From JASHVB01 sp963762885 (GTDB taxonomy: Bacteria > Pseudomonadota > Alphaproteobacteria > Acetobacterales > Acetobacteraceae): 64,000 nt of DNA. The stretch spans positions 124,001 to 188,000 of the forward strand of contig CAVXNH010000054.1 of the NCBI GenBank assembly GCA_963762885.1, given 5' to 3'. The notes beneath the pieces are model-generated. The model did not search any database. It had not been told where the DNA came from and was given only the letters and a program-made list of their open reading frames with translations. Positions 8,805-16,891 of the stretch are shown here, in pieces. The position numbers were made by a program, and so were the translations under genes. Position 1 is the stretch's first letter, and the number at the start of each line of letters is the position of its first letter.

Positions 8805-9737
8805 GTGCCGACCGCGCTGATCACCCATCCCGCCTGCCTGGAACACGACAACGGTCCGTACCACCCGGAATGTTCCGAACGCCTGCAAGCCGTGTTGACA
8901 GCGCTGGAGACGCCGGAATTCGCCGACCTGCTGCGCGAGTCCGCTCCGGAAGCAACGGTGGAACAACTCCAGCGCGTCCATCCCGCGAATTATGTCGAGG
9001 CGATCCTGGCGATCCGTCCGGAACTCGGCGAAAGCGTGCAACTCGACGCCGACACGTCCATGAGCGCCGGTAGCGCCGACGCCGCATTACGCGCGGCGGG
9101 GGCCGCGGTGGCCGCCGTGGACGCGGTGATGGAGGGCTGGGCGCGTGCCGCCTTCGCCGCGGTGCGCCCGCCCGGCCATCATGCCGAGCCGGCCCGGCCG
9201 ATGGGGTTCTGCCTGTTCAACAACGCCGCCGTCGCCGCGATGCATGCCCGCGTGCGGTGGGGCGTGCAGCGCGTCGCCGTGGTGGATTTCGACGTGCATC
9301 ACGGCAACGGCACGCAGGCGATGTTCGCACAGGACGCCGGCCTGTTCTACGGATCCTCGCATCAAAGCCCGTGCTATCCCGGCACCGGCGAAGCGTGGGA
9401 ACGCGGCACGGCGAACAACATCGTCAACGCGCCGCTGCGCCCCGGCGACGGCAGCGCGGCGTTCCGCGCGGCGTGGGGCGACATCATCCTGCCGGACCTC
9501 GACCGTTTCGCTCCCGGCCTGTTGATCGTTTCGGCGGGATTCGATGCGCACAAGCTCGACCCGCTGGCGCAGATCCGGCTGGAGACGGCGGACTATGCCT
9601 GGATCACCGACCAGCTTGTTCGCCTGGCCGAACGCCATTGCGCCGGGAGGCTGGTGTCGGTGCTGGAAGGCGGCTACGACCTGGACGCGCTGGCGGCGTC
9701 GGCGGCGGTGCATGTGCGCGGCCTGATGCGCGCCTGA
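8805..9737 (+). CDS. Histone deacetylase superfamily protein (acetoin utilization/APAH-like)
   Basis: A 310-residue zinc amidohydrolase of the class II histone deacetylase / acetylpolyamine amidohydrolase superfamily. The His pair and metal ligands are visible: RPPGHHAEP, FDVHHGNGTQ, and AGFDAHKLDPL. Bacterial members remove acetyl groups from small amines or proteins; the substrate here is not determined. The GTG at 8805 is preceded by GAAGGAGG and lies one base after the tusA stop, so translation is coupled. xseB follows 25 bases downstream, an order common in alphaproteobacteria (family knowledge). Intact and ordinary in length. Confidence 0.9.
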   Translation: MPTALITHPACLEHDNGPYHPECSERLQAVLTALETPEFADLLRESAPEATVEQLQRVHPANYVEAILAIRPELGESVQLDADTSMSAGSADAALRAAGAAVAAVDAVMEGWARAAFAAVRPPGHHAEPARPMGFCLFNNAAVAAMHARVRWGVQRVAVVDFDVHHGNGTQAMFAQDAGLFYGSSHQSPCYPGTGEAWERGTANNIVNAPLRPGDGSAAFRAAWGDIILPDLDRFAPGLLIVSAGFDAHKLDPLAQIRLETADYAWITDQLVRLAERHCAGRLVSVLEGGYDLDALAASAAVHVRGLMRA

Positions 9738-9762
9738 CACGAGGCTTGGGGGGAACCAACGG

Positions 9763-10011
9763 ATGTCGGAAACCAGGCGCTCGCCGCCCGATGTGAGCAA
9801 TATGTCGTTCGAGGACGCGCTGGCCGAGCTTGAGCAAATCGTGCGCGGCCTGGAAAGCGGCCAGCAGAAGCTGGAGGACGCGATCAACGCGTATGAACGC
9901 GGCGCCGCGCTGCGTCGGCATTGCGAAGCCAAGCTGGCCGAGGCCGAAGCGCGCGTCGCCGCCATCGTGCAGCACGCCGACGGTTCGCTATCGACGCGGC
10001 CGTTGGAGTGA
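9763..10011 (+). CDS. xseB: Exodeoxyribonuclease VII small subunit
   Basis: An 82-residue helical protein matching XseB, the small subunit of the nuclease that degrades single-stranded DNA and acts in repair. The diagnostic FEDALAELEQIVRGLESG and INAYERGAALRRHCEAKL segments are present. It probably belongs to an operon with tusA and the deacetylase-like gene. The usual alphaproteobacterial next genes (ispA, dxs) are absent; repeat A and an ABC importer follow instead, which suggests a rearrangement point. Confidence 0.92.
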   Translation: MSETRRSPPDVSNMSFEDALAELEQIVRGLESGQQKLEDAINAYERGAALRRHCEAKLAEAEARVAAIVQHADGSLSTRPLE

Positions 10012-10075
10012 GAGTGTCGAAACTGCTCGCGAGGCATAAGCTCTCCCGCGCAGCGCGCGGGGGAGGCGATTCACT

Positions 10076-10234
10076 AAACCTCTCCCGCGGGAGCGGGAGA
10101 GGTCGATGGTGCGAAGCACCGAGGGTGAGGGTGATCGGGTCGGCACACTACGCTCTACCTGCACCGTGCCGACCCGATCACCCTCACCCTCGACGCTGCG
10201 CGTCTCGACCTCTCCCGCTCCCGCGGGAGAGGTT
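10076..10234 (+). repeat. Dispersed palindromic repeat A, copy A3 (full)
   Basis: A full copy with both CTCTCCCGC/GCGGGAGAG ends and paired GAGGGTGAGGGTGATCGGGTC arms. Two extra partial hairpins flank it: at about 10040-10067 and at 10235-10258, of the form CCCGCGCG...CGCGGGG. It separates xseB from livH and ends about 30 bases before the livH start. Confidence 0.85.
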
Positions 10235-10267
10235 ATCCCGCGCGTAGCGCGGGGGGATTCCGCAGCC

Positions 10268-11131
10268 ATGATCTCCATCGCCCAGGCATTGCTCTCCGGC
10301 GTGCTTGTCGGCGGCGTCTACGGATTGCTCTCGATCGGCTTCAGCCTTGCCTTCGGCGTCATGCGCATTGTGAATTTCGCACATGGCGACCTGGTGATGT
10401 ATGGCATGTATGCCGGCGTGGTCGCCGCGGCCGCCGGCATCGACCCCCTCTTCATCATCCCCCTCAGTTTCCTGCTCATGGCCCTGCTGGGCGCCCTGCA
10501 ATACGTCCTGGTTTACAAACGCTTCGTCGGCCGGGCCACGTTGCAGCAATTGCTGGCGGCGATTGGCCTCGGGCTGGTGCTGCAAATGCTGGCGCAGATC
10601 GTGTTCGGCGCCGACACGCGATCGGCGCCGTCGATGTTCAGCATGCGGTTCGTCACCATCGGCCCGCTGTTCGTCTCCGCCGCCCAGGTCGTCGCCTGCG
10701 CTGTCGCCGTGGCCGCCACCATCATCGTCGAGATTCTGCTGATCCGCACACGCTGGGGCAAAGCCGTGCGCGCTGTGGCCGACGACATAGAGACCGCCGA
10801 GATCGTCGGCCTGAGTTCGCAGGCGATCAACATCTCCGCCTTTGCGCTGGCCTGCGGCCTGGCCGGCATCGCCGGCACGGTGATGGTGACGTATTACCCG
10901 ACCGATCCGTCCAAGGGACTGACGCTGATGCCGATCGCCATCATCGCCACCACGATCGGTGGCCTGGGCAGTATCCGAGGCTCGTTCCTCGGCGGCGTGT
11001 TCTGCGGCGTCGTGCAGCAGGCCACCGCACTGCTGTGGAGTTCGGCGTTGCAGGACGTGCCGCTGTATATCCTGCTGCTGTTCTTCATCGCTTATCGCCC
11101 GACTGGCATGTTCGGGCTGCGGACCGAATAG
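10268..11131 (+). CDS. livH: Branched-chain amino acid-type ABC importer permease, LivH family
   Basis: A 287-residue inner-membrane permease with about eight hydrophobic segments. The N-terminus LLSGVLVGGVYGLLSIGFSL is typical of LivH, as is the cytoplasmic loop RAVADDIETAEIVGLS that contacts the ATPases. Such importers take up leucine, isoleucine, valine or related small acids and amides; substrate cannot be read from sequence. The ATG at 10268 begins the first membrane segment; sequence upstream in frame is only translated repeat A3. It is first of five genes (livH, livM, livG, livF, binding protein), with two bases between it and livM. Confidence 0.9.
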   Translation: MISIAQALLSGVLVGGVYGLLSIGFSLAFGVMRIVNFAHGDLVMYGMYAGVVAAAAGIDPLFIIPLSFLLMALLGALQYVLVYKRFVGRATLQQLLAAIGLGLVLQMLAQIVFGADTRSAPSMFSMRFVTIGPLFVSAAQVVACAVAVAATIIVEILLIRTRWGKAVRAVADDIETAEIVGLSSQAINISAFALACGLAGIAGTVMVTYYPTDPSKGLTLMPIAIIATTIGGLGSIRGSFLGGVFCGVVQQATALLWSSALQDVPLYILLLFFIAYRPTGMFGLRTE

Positions 11132-11132
11132 C

Positions 11133-12122
11133 ATGCAGGGAACCGCCGCCGCCGCCCCGCGCCCGTTCGCTCCGCCACGAGTGCGTCCGCGCGTCTGGCC
11201 GCTGATCCCGCTGCTATTGGTCGCGCTGCTGCCGCTGTTGCCGGGAGTGAACAACTACATCCTGGCGGTGACGGTGCGGGCGCTGATCTTTATCGCGCTT
11301 GGCCAGGCCTGGAACATCGTCGCCGGCATCGGCGGTTTGCTGTCGCTGGGGCACGGCGTGTTCCTCGGACTGGGCTGCTACGTGACCGGCATCCTGTTCA
11401 ACGAGCTGGGCGTGCCGCCGTGGCTGGGCGTGCCGGCCGGCATGGTGGTCGCGAGCCTCGTTGCCGTTGTGATGGGCGGAATGACCCTGCGTATGCGGGG
11501 CGTGTTCTTCGCGCTCGCCACGGTCGCGGTGTCGCTGGCGTGCGACCAGCTCGCGCGGCACTACGTGGATCTGACCGGAGGCGATAACGGACTGGCGCTG
11601 ACATTTCTGGGCGACTCGCTGTGGGCGATGCAGTCGCGCTCGCCGGCGCCGTTCGTTTATGCGGGGCTGATCTTCGTTGTTGGGTTCTACTGGATTACGC
11701 GCTGGATCCTGGTCAGCCGCTTCGGGCTGGAGATGCGTGCGGTGCGCGATGACGAGGTGGCTGCCGCTGCATCCGGCGTGCGCGTGTTCCGCACCAAGTT
11801 GTTGGGATTTGTGATCAGTGCCGCGATGACCGCGCTCGCCGGCGGATTGTACATGCAATACTATCAGGCGATCGATCCGGAATCGGCGTTTGGCCTGGGA
11901 CAGGCGATCCAGTTGCAATTGCCGGCGTTGATCGGCGGCCTGGGAACGGCGGCAGGGCCAATCCTCGGCGGCGCCTTGATGACGGTGCTGTCGGAAGCGA
12001 CGAACTGGGGCTCGACGAAACTGGGCCTGGTGGGCGTGGACATCCTGGTCTACGGGCTGGTGCTGTTGCTGGTGGTGCTGTGGGCGCCCGGCGGCATCGT
12101 TGGCATGCTGAGGCGGCGATGA
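11133..12122 (+). CDS. livM: Branched-chain amino acid-type ABC importer permease, LivM family
   Basis: The second membrane permease of the importer, 329 residues. The typical LivM segment AWNIVAGIGGLLSLGHGVF lies at about residues 60-78, and the ATPase-contact loop MRAVRDDEVAAAASGV lies at about 205-220. About nine to ten membrane segments follow a short basic N-terminus. The ATG at 11133 starts one base after the livH stop. Its own stop overlaps the livG start (ATGA), so these three genes are translationally coupled. Confidence 0.9.
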   Translation: MQGTAAAAPRPFAPPRVRPRVWPLIPLLLVALLPLLPGVNNYILAVTVRALIFIALGQAWNIVAGIGGLLSLGHGVFLGLGCYVTGILFNELGVPPWLGVPAGMVVASLVAVVMGGMTLRMRGVFFALATVAVSLACDQLARHYVDLTGGDNGLALTFLGDSLWAMQSRSPAPFVYAGLIFVVGFYWITRWILVSRFGLEMRAVRDDEVAAAASGVRVFRTKLLGFVISAAMTALAGGLYMQYYQAIDPESAFGLGQAIQLQLPALIGGLGTAAGPILGGALMTVLSEATNWGSTKLGLVGVDILVYGLVLLLVVLWAPGGIVGMLRRR

Positions 12123-12898
12123 CCGCGCCGGCGCTGGAGGTGCGCAGCATCGCCAAACGCTTCGGCGGCTTGGTGGCGCTGCGCGACGTGTCGTTCAGCG
12201 TGCAGCAGGGCGAGGTGATGGGGCTGATCGGCCCGAATGGCGCCGGCAAATCCACTCTGTTCGAAATCGTCAGCGGCAATCTGGCGCCAAGCTCCGGGCA
12301 GGTGCTTTATTTCGGCGAGGATTGCACGGCACTGCCAGTGCATCGGCGCCGCCGCGCCGGGTTGTGCCGCACGTTCCAGAAGGTGCGGCTGTTCGACACG
12401 CTGACAGTGCGGGAGAACATCGCCGTCGCCGCGCGGCAGTCGCTGCCTCCGGGTGGTGATTGGGTGGCGGAGGTGACTCAGGTGCTGGAGCGGATGCGCC
12501 TGGGCAAGCAGGCGGATCGGCTGCCGGCGCAGATCACCCTGGCCGATCGCAAGAAAGTCGAGATCGGCCGCGCGATTGCCGGCCATTGCCGCGTGCTGCT
12601 GCTGGACGAGAGTCTGTCCGGTCTGACGCACGATGAAGCCGAGGAACTGATCGTCGAGATCATGGCACTGAATCGTGCCAGCGGCATTACCGTGGTGGTG
12701 GTGGAACATGTGCTGTCGGTGCTGGCGAAAATGGTGGGACGGCTGGTGGTGTTGCACAACGCCACGGTGATCGCCGATGGCACACCATCGGACGTGGCGC
12801 ACGATCCGCAGGTGATCCAGGCATATCTCGGCACGCGGCAGAGCGCGTTTCACGTGGCGGCTAAATCCGACGCGCACCGGGACGAGGCGCAGGGATGA
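12119..12898 (+). CDS. livG: Branched-chain amino acid-type ABC importer ATPase, LivG family
   Basis: A 259-residue ATPase subunit on the cytosolic face of the importer. The Walker A motif is GPNGAGKST, Walker B is VLLLDESLSGL, and the switch His is in VVVVEHVLSVL. The signature region reads ITLADRKKVEIGRAI, with no LSGGQ; LivG proteins are often loose here, but this one is poor, and Walker B has Ser where Pro is usual (LDES, not LDEP). The start overlaps the livM stop by four bases. Intact. A hairpin repeat separates it from livF. Confidence 0.9.
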   Translation: MTAPALEVRSIAKRFGGLVALRDVSFSVQQGEVMGLIGPNGAGKSTLFEIVSGNLAPSSGQVLYFGEDCTALPVHRRRRAGLCRTFQKVRLFDTLTVRENIAVAARQSLPPGGDWVAEVTQVLERMRLGKQADRLPAQITLADRKKVEIGRAIAGHCRVLLLDESLSGLTHDEAEELIVEIMALNRASGITVVVVEHVLSVLAKMVGRLVVLHNATVIADGTPSDVAHDPQVIQAYLGTRQSAFHVAAKSDAHRDEAQG

Positions 12899-12930
12899 AA
12901 CGGCTCGGACGGCAGAACCGCCGGTTGCTT

Positions 12931-13023
12931 CGTCGTCATGGCGGGAGAAGGCCCGCCATCCACGACTTGTCTCGCTGCGCGCATCGAAGTCGTGGATGGC
13001 GGGCCTTCGCCCGCCATGACGAC
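12931..13023 (+). repeat. Inverted-repeat element C (hairpin) within the liv operon
   Basis: A nearly perfect inverted repeat of about 38 bp per arm (CGTCGTCATGGCGGG... / ...CCCGCCATGACGACG) around an 18-bp centre, lying between livG and livF. Each arm itself contains a small hairpin. Related pieces occur at 23.1 kb, 24.85 kb and 61.1 kb. In the transcript it would form a strong stem that could modulate livF and binding-protein expression. Confidence 0.8.
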
Positions 13024-13034
13024 GGCCTTGGACA

Positions 13035-13742
13035 ATGACCCTGCTCTCGGTCAACAACCTGAGCGTGGCGTATGGCGACATGCTCGCCGTGCACGACGTT
13101 TCGTTTTCGTTCGACGCCGGCGCGGTGTTCGTCCTGCTGGGCGCGAACGGCGCCGGCAAGACCAGCATCCTGCGTTGCATCTCCGGCCTGGTCGCCGCGC
13201 GCACTGGTGGCGTGACGTTCGAGGGGCGCTCGCTGAAGGGGTTGCGGCCGAACGAGGTGGCGCGCATTGGCATCGCCCACGTGCCGGAGGGACGCCGCGT
13301 GTTTCCCAATCTGTCGGTCGAGGACAATCTGACCGTCAGTTTCATCCGCGCCCGCACGGCGGACCCGATGGCGACGGCGCTCGATGCGGTCTATGAATTT
13401 TTCCCGCGGCTGCGGGAGCGGCGACGCCAGCTGGGCGGCACGCTGTCGGGTGGCGAGCAGCAGATGCTGGCGATCGGCAGGGCGCTGATGAATTTCCCCG
13501 GGTTGCTGATGCTGGATGAGCCGTCGCTCGGCCTGTCGCCGGTCATGGCGGATTTGGTATTCGAACGGCTGGGCCGAATTCGCGCGAGCGGCACGACGAT
13601 CCTGCTGGTAGAGCAGAATGCGACGTGCCTGGAACTGGCGACTCAAGGCGTGATATTGCAGACCGGCCAGGTGCTGATGGCCGGTGCGCAGGCTGCCTTG
13701 CAGGATTCCGAATTCGTGCGCCGGGCGTATCTGGGAGTGTAG
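13035..13742 (+). CDS. livF: Branched-chain amino acid-type ABC importer ATPase, LivF family
   Basis: The second ATPase, 235 residues. Walker A is GANGAGKTS, the signature is LSGGEQQMLAIGRAL, Walker B is LLMLDEPSLGLSP, and the switch region is LLVEQN. The segment IAHVPEGRRVFPNLSVEDNL is typical of LivF. It lies 136 bases after livG, the gap being filled by repeat C. Unlike LivG, all motifs are canonical. The binding-protein gene follows 46 bases later. Confidence 0.92.
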   Translation: MTLLSVNNLSVAYGDMLAVHDVSFSFDAGAVFVLLGANGAGKTSILRCISGLVAARTGGVTFEGRSLKGLRPNEVARIGIAHVPEGRRVFPNLSVEDNLTVSFIRARTADPMATALDAVYEFFPRLRERRRQLGGTLSGGEQQMLAIGRALMNFPGLLMLDEPSLGLSPVMADLVFERLGRIRASGTTILLVEQNATCLELATQGVILQTGQVLMAGAQAALQDSEFVRRAYLGV

Positions 13743-13788
13743 GCCTGGTGTAGCTTGCAATCAAAAGGACAAACGGGAGAAGACGATC

Positions 13789-15000
13789 ATGCAACTATCG
13801 CGTCGGGACAGTCTGGGTGCTTTGCTGGCGGCGGCGGCCATAGCGGGTGCGCCGCGCATCGGCCGGGGTGCGGAAGCGGAGATCATTGTCGGCGCGCCGA
13901 ATTCGCTGACCGGCGGCTTCGCCGAAAACGGCCAGCGCGGCGTGTGGGGCTTTTTGATCGCCGCCGACCAGATCAATCGCGAGGGCGGCATCAAGGCGCT
14001 GGGCGGCGCCACACTGAAGGTCATCGTCGCCGACACCACGACGGAAAATCCGACGCAGGGCGCCAGCGTGACGCGGCGCATGCTGGACCAGGACGGCGCG
14101 ATCGCGCTGTACGGCTCGACGGCCAGCGCCATCACCATGGCATCGCAGGTGGAGGCAGAGAAGGCGCGCGTGCCGATCATCACGTCGTCCTACGCCGATC
14201 CGCTGACCAAGCGCGGCATGAAGTACACGTTCAAGCTCACCGCGCTGGGCAGTGCGATCTGGAACTTCGCGATGGACGCGGTGTTCGACATGATGAAGGC
14301 GCAGAACGGCAAGCCGCCGGCGTCTGGCGCAATCTTCATGGGACCGGATGCGGTGAGCGTGGCGGTGTCGAAGGCGCTGCCGCTGGAGGCGCAGCGCATC
14401 GGATTGCCGATCGTGGCGCATGTCGATTTCCAGGGCAATTTGAGCGATCCGTCGGTGGTGGTGTCGCCGATACTGCAAAACAAGCCGGATGTGGTGTTCC
14501 TGAGTTCGTTCCTGAACGACGCAGTGCTGATCCTGCGGACGCTGCGCGGGCTCGGCGTGAAAACGCCCGTGGTGGCGGCGGGCGGCGTGTCGTCGGATTC
14601 CGCGGGGAAGACGCTGGGGTCGGCGGCTGATGGCGTGTTCATGCCGTGGAGTTGGAACTGGGACCTGCCGGTGCCGGGCGAAGGCCCGCTGGTGGAGATG
14701 TACAAGCAGGCGCATGCGGACGCGCCGTATCCGCCGAACAACGAGCAATTGGGTTGCGGCTATGCGGCCGGGATGATCCTGCGGCAGGCACTGGAGAAAG
14801 TGGCAAGCCGCGACAGCACGAAGATCCGCGATGCATTGGCCGGGGGGGAATTCGACAATCTGCCGCTGCCTGGGAAACGGGTGGCATTCGATGAGACGGG
14901 CCTCAACAAATACGCAGCGCTGATCCTGGCAGAATGGAGCAAGGGCAACGCACATACGGTGTGGCCACCAGACATGCAGGCAATGAAGCCGGTGCTGTAA
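13789..15000 (+). CDS. Substrate-binding protein of the liv-type importer
   Basis: A 403-residue periplasmic binding protein (type I fold, LivJ/LivK-like). It starts with a basic region SRRDSLGALLAAAAIAG that could be a Tat or Sec signal, followed by AEIIVGAPNSLTGGFAENG, the start of the mature ligand-binding fold. GGGAGA precedes the ATG. It ends the liv operon. Sequence alone does not define the ligand; related proteins bind branched-chain amino acids, amides, or aromatic and small carboxylic acids. The stop at 15000 is directly followed by repeat B1. Confidence 0.88.
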   Translation: MQLSRRDSLGALLAAAAIAGAPRIGRGAEAEIIVGAPNSLTGGFAENGQRGVWGFLIAADQINREGGIKALGGATLKVIVADTTTENPTQGASVTRRMLDQDGAIALYGSTASAITMASQVEAEKARVPIITSSYADPLTKRGMKYTFKLTALGSAIWNFAMDAVFDMMKAQNGKPPASGAIFMGPDAVSVAVSKALPLEAQRIGLPIVAHVDFQGNLSDPSVVVSPILQNKPDVVFLSSFLNDAVLILRTLRGLGVKTPVVAAGGVSSDSAGKTLGSAADGVFMPWSWNWDLPVPGEGPLVEMYKQAHADAPYPPNNEQLGCGYAAGMILRQALEKVASRDSTKIRDALAGGEFDNLPLPGKRVAFDETGLNKYAALILAEWSKGNAHTVWPPDMQAMKPVL

Positions 15001-15279
15001 TACCAGCCCGCCGAACGATTGACTCTCGACCGCTTCGCACGGACCGCCCCAACCGTCATGGCCGTCCCTAACCGTCATGGCCGTCGCTAACCGTCATGGC
15101 CGTCGCTAACCGTCATGGCCGTCGCTAACCGTCATGGCCGTCGCTAACCGTCATGGCCGTCGCTAACCGTCATGGCCGGCCTTGTGCCGGCCATGACGGT
15201 TAGGACGGTTAGGGACGGCCATGACGGTTGGGGCGGTCCGTGCGAAGCGGCCGAGAGTCAATCGTTTTGCGGGCTGGTA
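15001..15279 (+). repeat. MITE-like inverted-repeat element B, copy B1
   Basis: A 279-bp element whose ends are inverted repeats: TACCAGCCCGCCGAACGATT at the left and AATCGTTTTGCGGGCTGGTA at the right. The inner arms ACCGCTTCGCACGGACCGCC / GGCGGTCCGTGCGAAGCGG also pair. TA lies next to the right end (GGTATAATG) and A to the left. No open frame. A second copy is at 23405-23561. The size, inverted ends and TA neighbourhood suggest a non-autonomous transposon relic, perhaps of IS630/Tc1 type (inference). Confidence 0.7.
15051..15177 (+). repeat. 19-bp tandem repeat inside element B1
   Basis: Six full units of 19 bp (AACCGTCATGGCCGTCGCT, the first unit with one change) plus a partial seventh, head to tail. 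Opposite-strand versions (GGCCATGACGGTTAG) follow in the right arm. Element B2 has only a single unit, so the array is a local expansion. Confidence 0.85.
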
Positions 15280-15294
15280 TAATGCGTCTTCGGC

Positions 15295-15322
15295 GTCATG
15301 ACCGGCCTTCGCCGGTCATGAC
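15295..15322 (+). terminator. Perfect 12-bp hairpin, possible bidirectional terminator
   Basis: GTCATGACCGGC, loop CTTC, GCCGGTCATGAC: a perfect stem between the end of the liv operon/element B1 and the end of the convergent small membrane gene at 15340. No T-run follows, so it may be a repeat fragment rather than a classical terminator. Confidence 0.4.
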
Positions 15323-15339
15323 ACACAGGGGCAGCGCGA

Positions 15340-15576
15340 TCAGCGCCGCCGCATGAAGCCCGCGCCGATCAGCACGACGCCGAGCACCAGGGCACCGCCT
15401 GCGACGGCCGGCGGGACGAAGTGCGCGTCATGTTCGGTCGCGTTCACCTGTAGCGGCCCGACTTTCGCCACCTGGTTGGTATGTTCTGTGGTGAATTCGG
15501 GGATTGCGAGTCCAACAATTCCGAGCAATGCCAGAATCGCACCGGCAATCATCAACGCGCTCAATGAGGACCGCAC
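15340..15576 (-). CDS. Small membrane protein, unknown function
   Basis: A 78-residue protein with two predicted membrane helices (ALMIAGAILALLGIVGLAI and VAGGALVLGVVLIGAGFM) around a polar loop of about 30 residues that contains several His and Glu. The start is the GTG at 15576, because AAAAGGAGG lies five bases before it. It ends in MRRR. Small two-helix proteins of this form are common and mostly uncharacterised. No functional partner is evident. Confidence 0.65.
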   Translation of the reverse strand: MRSSLSALMIAGAILALLGIVGLAIPEFTTEHTNQVAKVGPLQVNATEHDAHFVPPAVAGGALVLGVVLIGAGFMRRR

Positions 15577-15668
15577 AACAACCTCCTTTTGTTCAGTGCG
15601 GCAACCTAGGTGAGACTGCCGGCATCTGCGAGGCGGAGCGTTATCAACTTCCCGCAACAACCGAAACG

Positions 15669-15962
15669 TCAGCCGTCATAGCCTTCGATGATGATCAGGT
15701 TGGCCTCGGCCCGCCCGTCGCGCAGCGCCATGGCCGCGGCGTATTCGGGCGAATGATAGCAGGCCACGGCGGTTTCATAGTCCTTGAATTCCAGCACAAC
15801 GTTTCGTGATCGTGGCTTGCCTTCCGGGGCCTCGAACCGTCCGCCGCGCACGATGAATCGCCCACCGTATTTGTGAAATGCCGCGGCGTTGGCGGCAACG
15901 TACTCCTTGTAGCCTTCGGGATCGGTCACATCGATGCCCGCGATCCAGTAACCTTTGGCCAT
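15669..15962 (-). CDS. DUF1330 family protein
   Basis: A 97-residue dimeric alpha-beta-barrel protein of the DUF1330 family (ferredoxin-like fold). The family pattern is clear: AKGYWIAGIDVTDPEGYKEY at the start, then GGRFIVRGG, RNVVLEFKDYETAVACYHSPEY and IIIEGYDG. The function of the family is not established. It lies nine bases downstream of the GDSL hydrolase gene in the same direction, so the two may be co-transcribed. Confidence 0.9.
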   Translation of the reverse strand: MAKGYWIAGIDVTDPEGYKEYVAANAAAFHKYGGRFIVRGGRFEAPEGKPRSRNVVLEFKDYETAVACYHSPEYAAAMALRDGRAEANLIIIEGYDG

Positions 15963-15971
15963 GGGTTCCTC

Positions 15972-16766
15972 CTATTCGTGCGCGTGGTCGCCCAGCAATG
16001 ACGCGAGCGTTTGCTCCATCGCCTTCGCCATCAACGCCTGGCCCTGCGCGGTGGGATGCAGCGGCGGTTCCGGCGGCGTCTTCCGGGGATCGAGGAACAG
16101 GTCCCGATCCAAGGTTTCTCCGTGCATAAAAACGTGGGCCAGGTCGAGGAAGGTTACCTCGCCACCGCGTGAATATTCCTGTGCCAGCCGGCGATTCACC
16201 GCGAGCGTTGTTTCGGTTGCCCAATCGGATCGCTGCGACGGCAGGATGCCGAGCAACAGGAGTTTGGTGTTGGGCAGGCGGTGGCGGAGATCGCTCACGA
16301 TAGCGTCAATGCCGAGGACAGTGTCGTCCGCGGACCAGTGCAGGCGTCCGAGATTGTTGGCTCCGATCAGGATCACCGCGACCTTGGGGGCGATGCCGTC
16401 CGCCTCGCCATGGTCGATGCGCCATAGCAGGCTGGCGGTGGTATCGCCGATGAAGCCGAGGTTCACCGCGTTGCGGTCGCCGTAGAAGCGTTGCCACTCC
16501 GGTGCGAAATCCATCCAGGGCGGCGGGCCGTGGCGTTCCCAGTCCTGTGTGATGGAGTCGCCGTAGAATACCAGTGTGGGGTGGCGATCGCGAAGTTCCG
16601 CTTGCTTGGCGTCGAAGCGTTCGCGCCACCAGGAGAGGTCCATGCGGCTGATCGGTGTCGCCGCGAGGATGCTGCGGGCGTTGGTGGCGGGGGCTGCAAG
16701 GAGGAGGGCGAGCAGCAGCAGTAAACCTCTCCCGCGGGAGCGGGAGAGGTCGATGGTGCGAAGCAC
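15972..16766 (-). CDS. Secreted SGNH/GDSL hydrolase (N-terminus partly from repeat A)
   Basis: A 264-residue esterase or acyl hydrolase of the SGNH superfamily. The nucleophile Ser is in FYGDSITQDWE, block III is IGANNL, and the catalytic His is in LHPTAQG. The overall pattern resembles PAF-acetylhydrolase-like lipases. A hydrophobic segment LLLLLALLLAAPATNA forms a signal peptide. The only plausible start upstream of it is a GTG at 16766 inside repeat A4, so the first 14 or so residues (LRTIDLSRSRGRG) are translated repeat. Alternatively translation begins at the CTG run just after the repeat's GGGAGAGG, which could serve as ribosome binding site. Substrate unknown. Confidence 0.78.
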   Translation of the reverse strand: MLRTIDLSRSRGRGLLLLLALLLAAPATNARSILAATPISRMDLSWWRERFDAKQAELRDRHPTLVFYGDSITQDWERHGPPPWMDFAPEWQRFYGDRNAVNLGFIGDTTASLLWRIDHGEADGIAPKVAVILIGANNLGRLHWSADDTVLGIDAIVSDLRHRLPNTKLLLLGILPSQRSDWATETTLAVNRRLAQEYSRGGEVTFLDLAHVFMHGETLDRDLFLDPRKTPPEPPLHPTAQGQALMAKAMEQTLASLLGDHAHE

Positions 16767-16878
16767 CGAGGGTGAGGGTGATCGGGTCGCACGTAAGCAG
16801 GTAGAGCGTGCCGACCCGATCACCCTCACCCTCGTGCGCTCCGCGCCCTCGACCTCTCCCGCGAAGCGGGAGAGGTTT
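16723..16878 (+). repeat. Dispersed palindromic repeat A, copy A4 (full)
   Basis: A full copy with GCGGGAGCGGGAGAGG / CCTCTCCCGCGAAGCGGGAGAGG ends and paired GAGGGTGAGGGTGATCGGGTC arms. It lies between the DegT aminotransferase gene and the GDSL gene and overlaps the latter's 5' end. Confidence 0.85.
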
Positions 16879-16891
16879 CTCAACCACCGCA

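Noticed and set aside
12119..12898. LivG as a non-functional ATPase because LSGGQ is missing
   Set aside because: LivG proteins vary at this site, Walker A, the Glu of Walker B and the switch His are kept, and the frame is intact; noted as odd only.
15051..15177. Possible CRISPR array
   Set aside because: The 19-bp units are directly adjacent with no spacers and lie inside an inverted-repeat element; no cas genes are seen.
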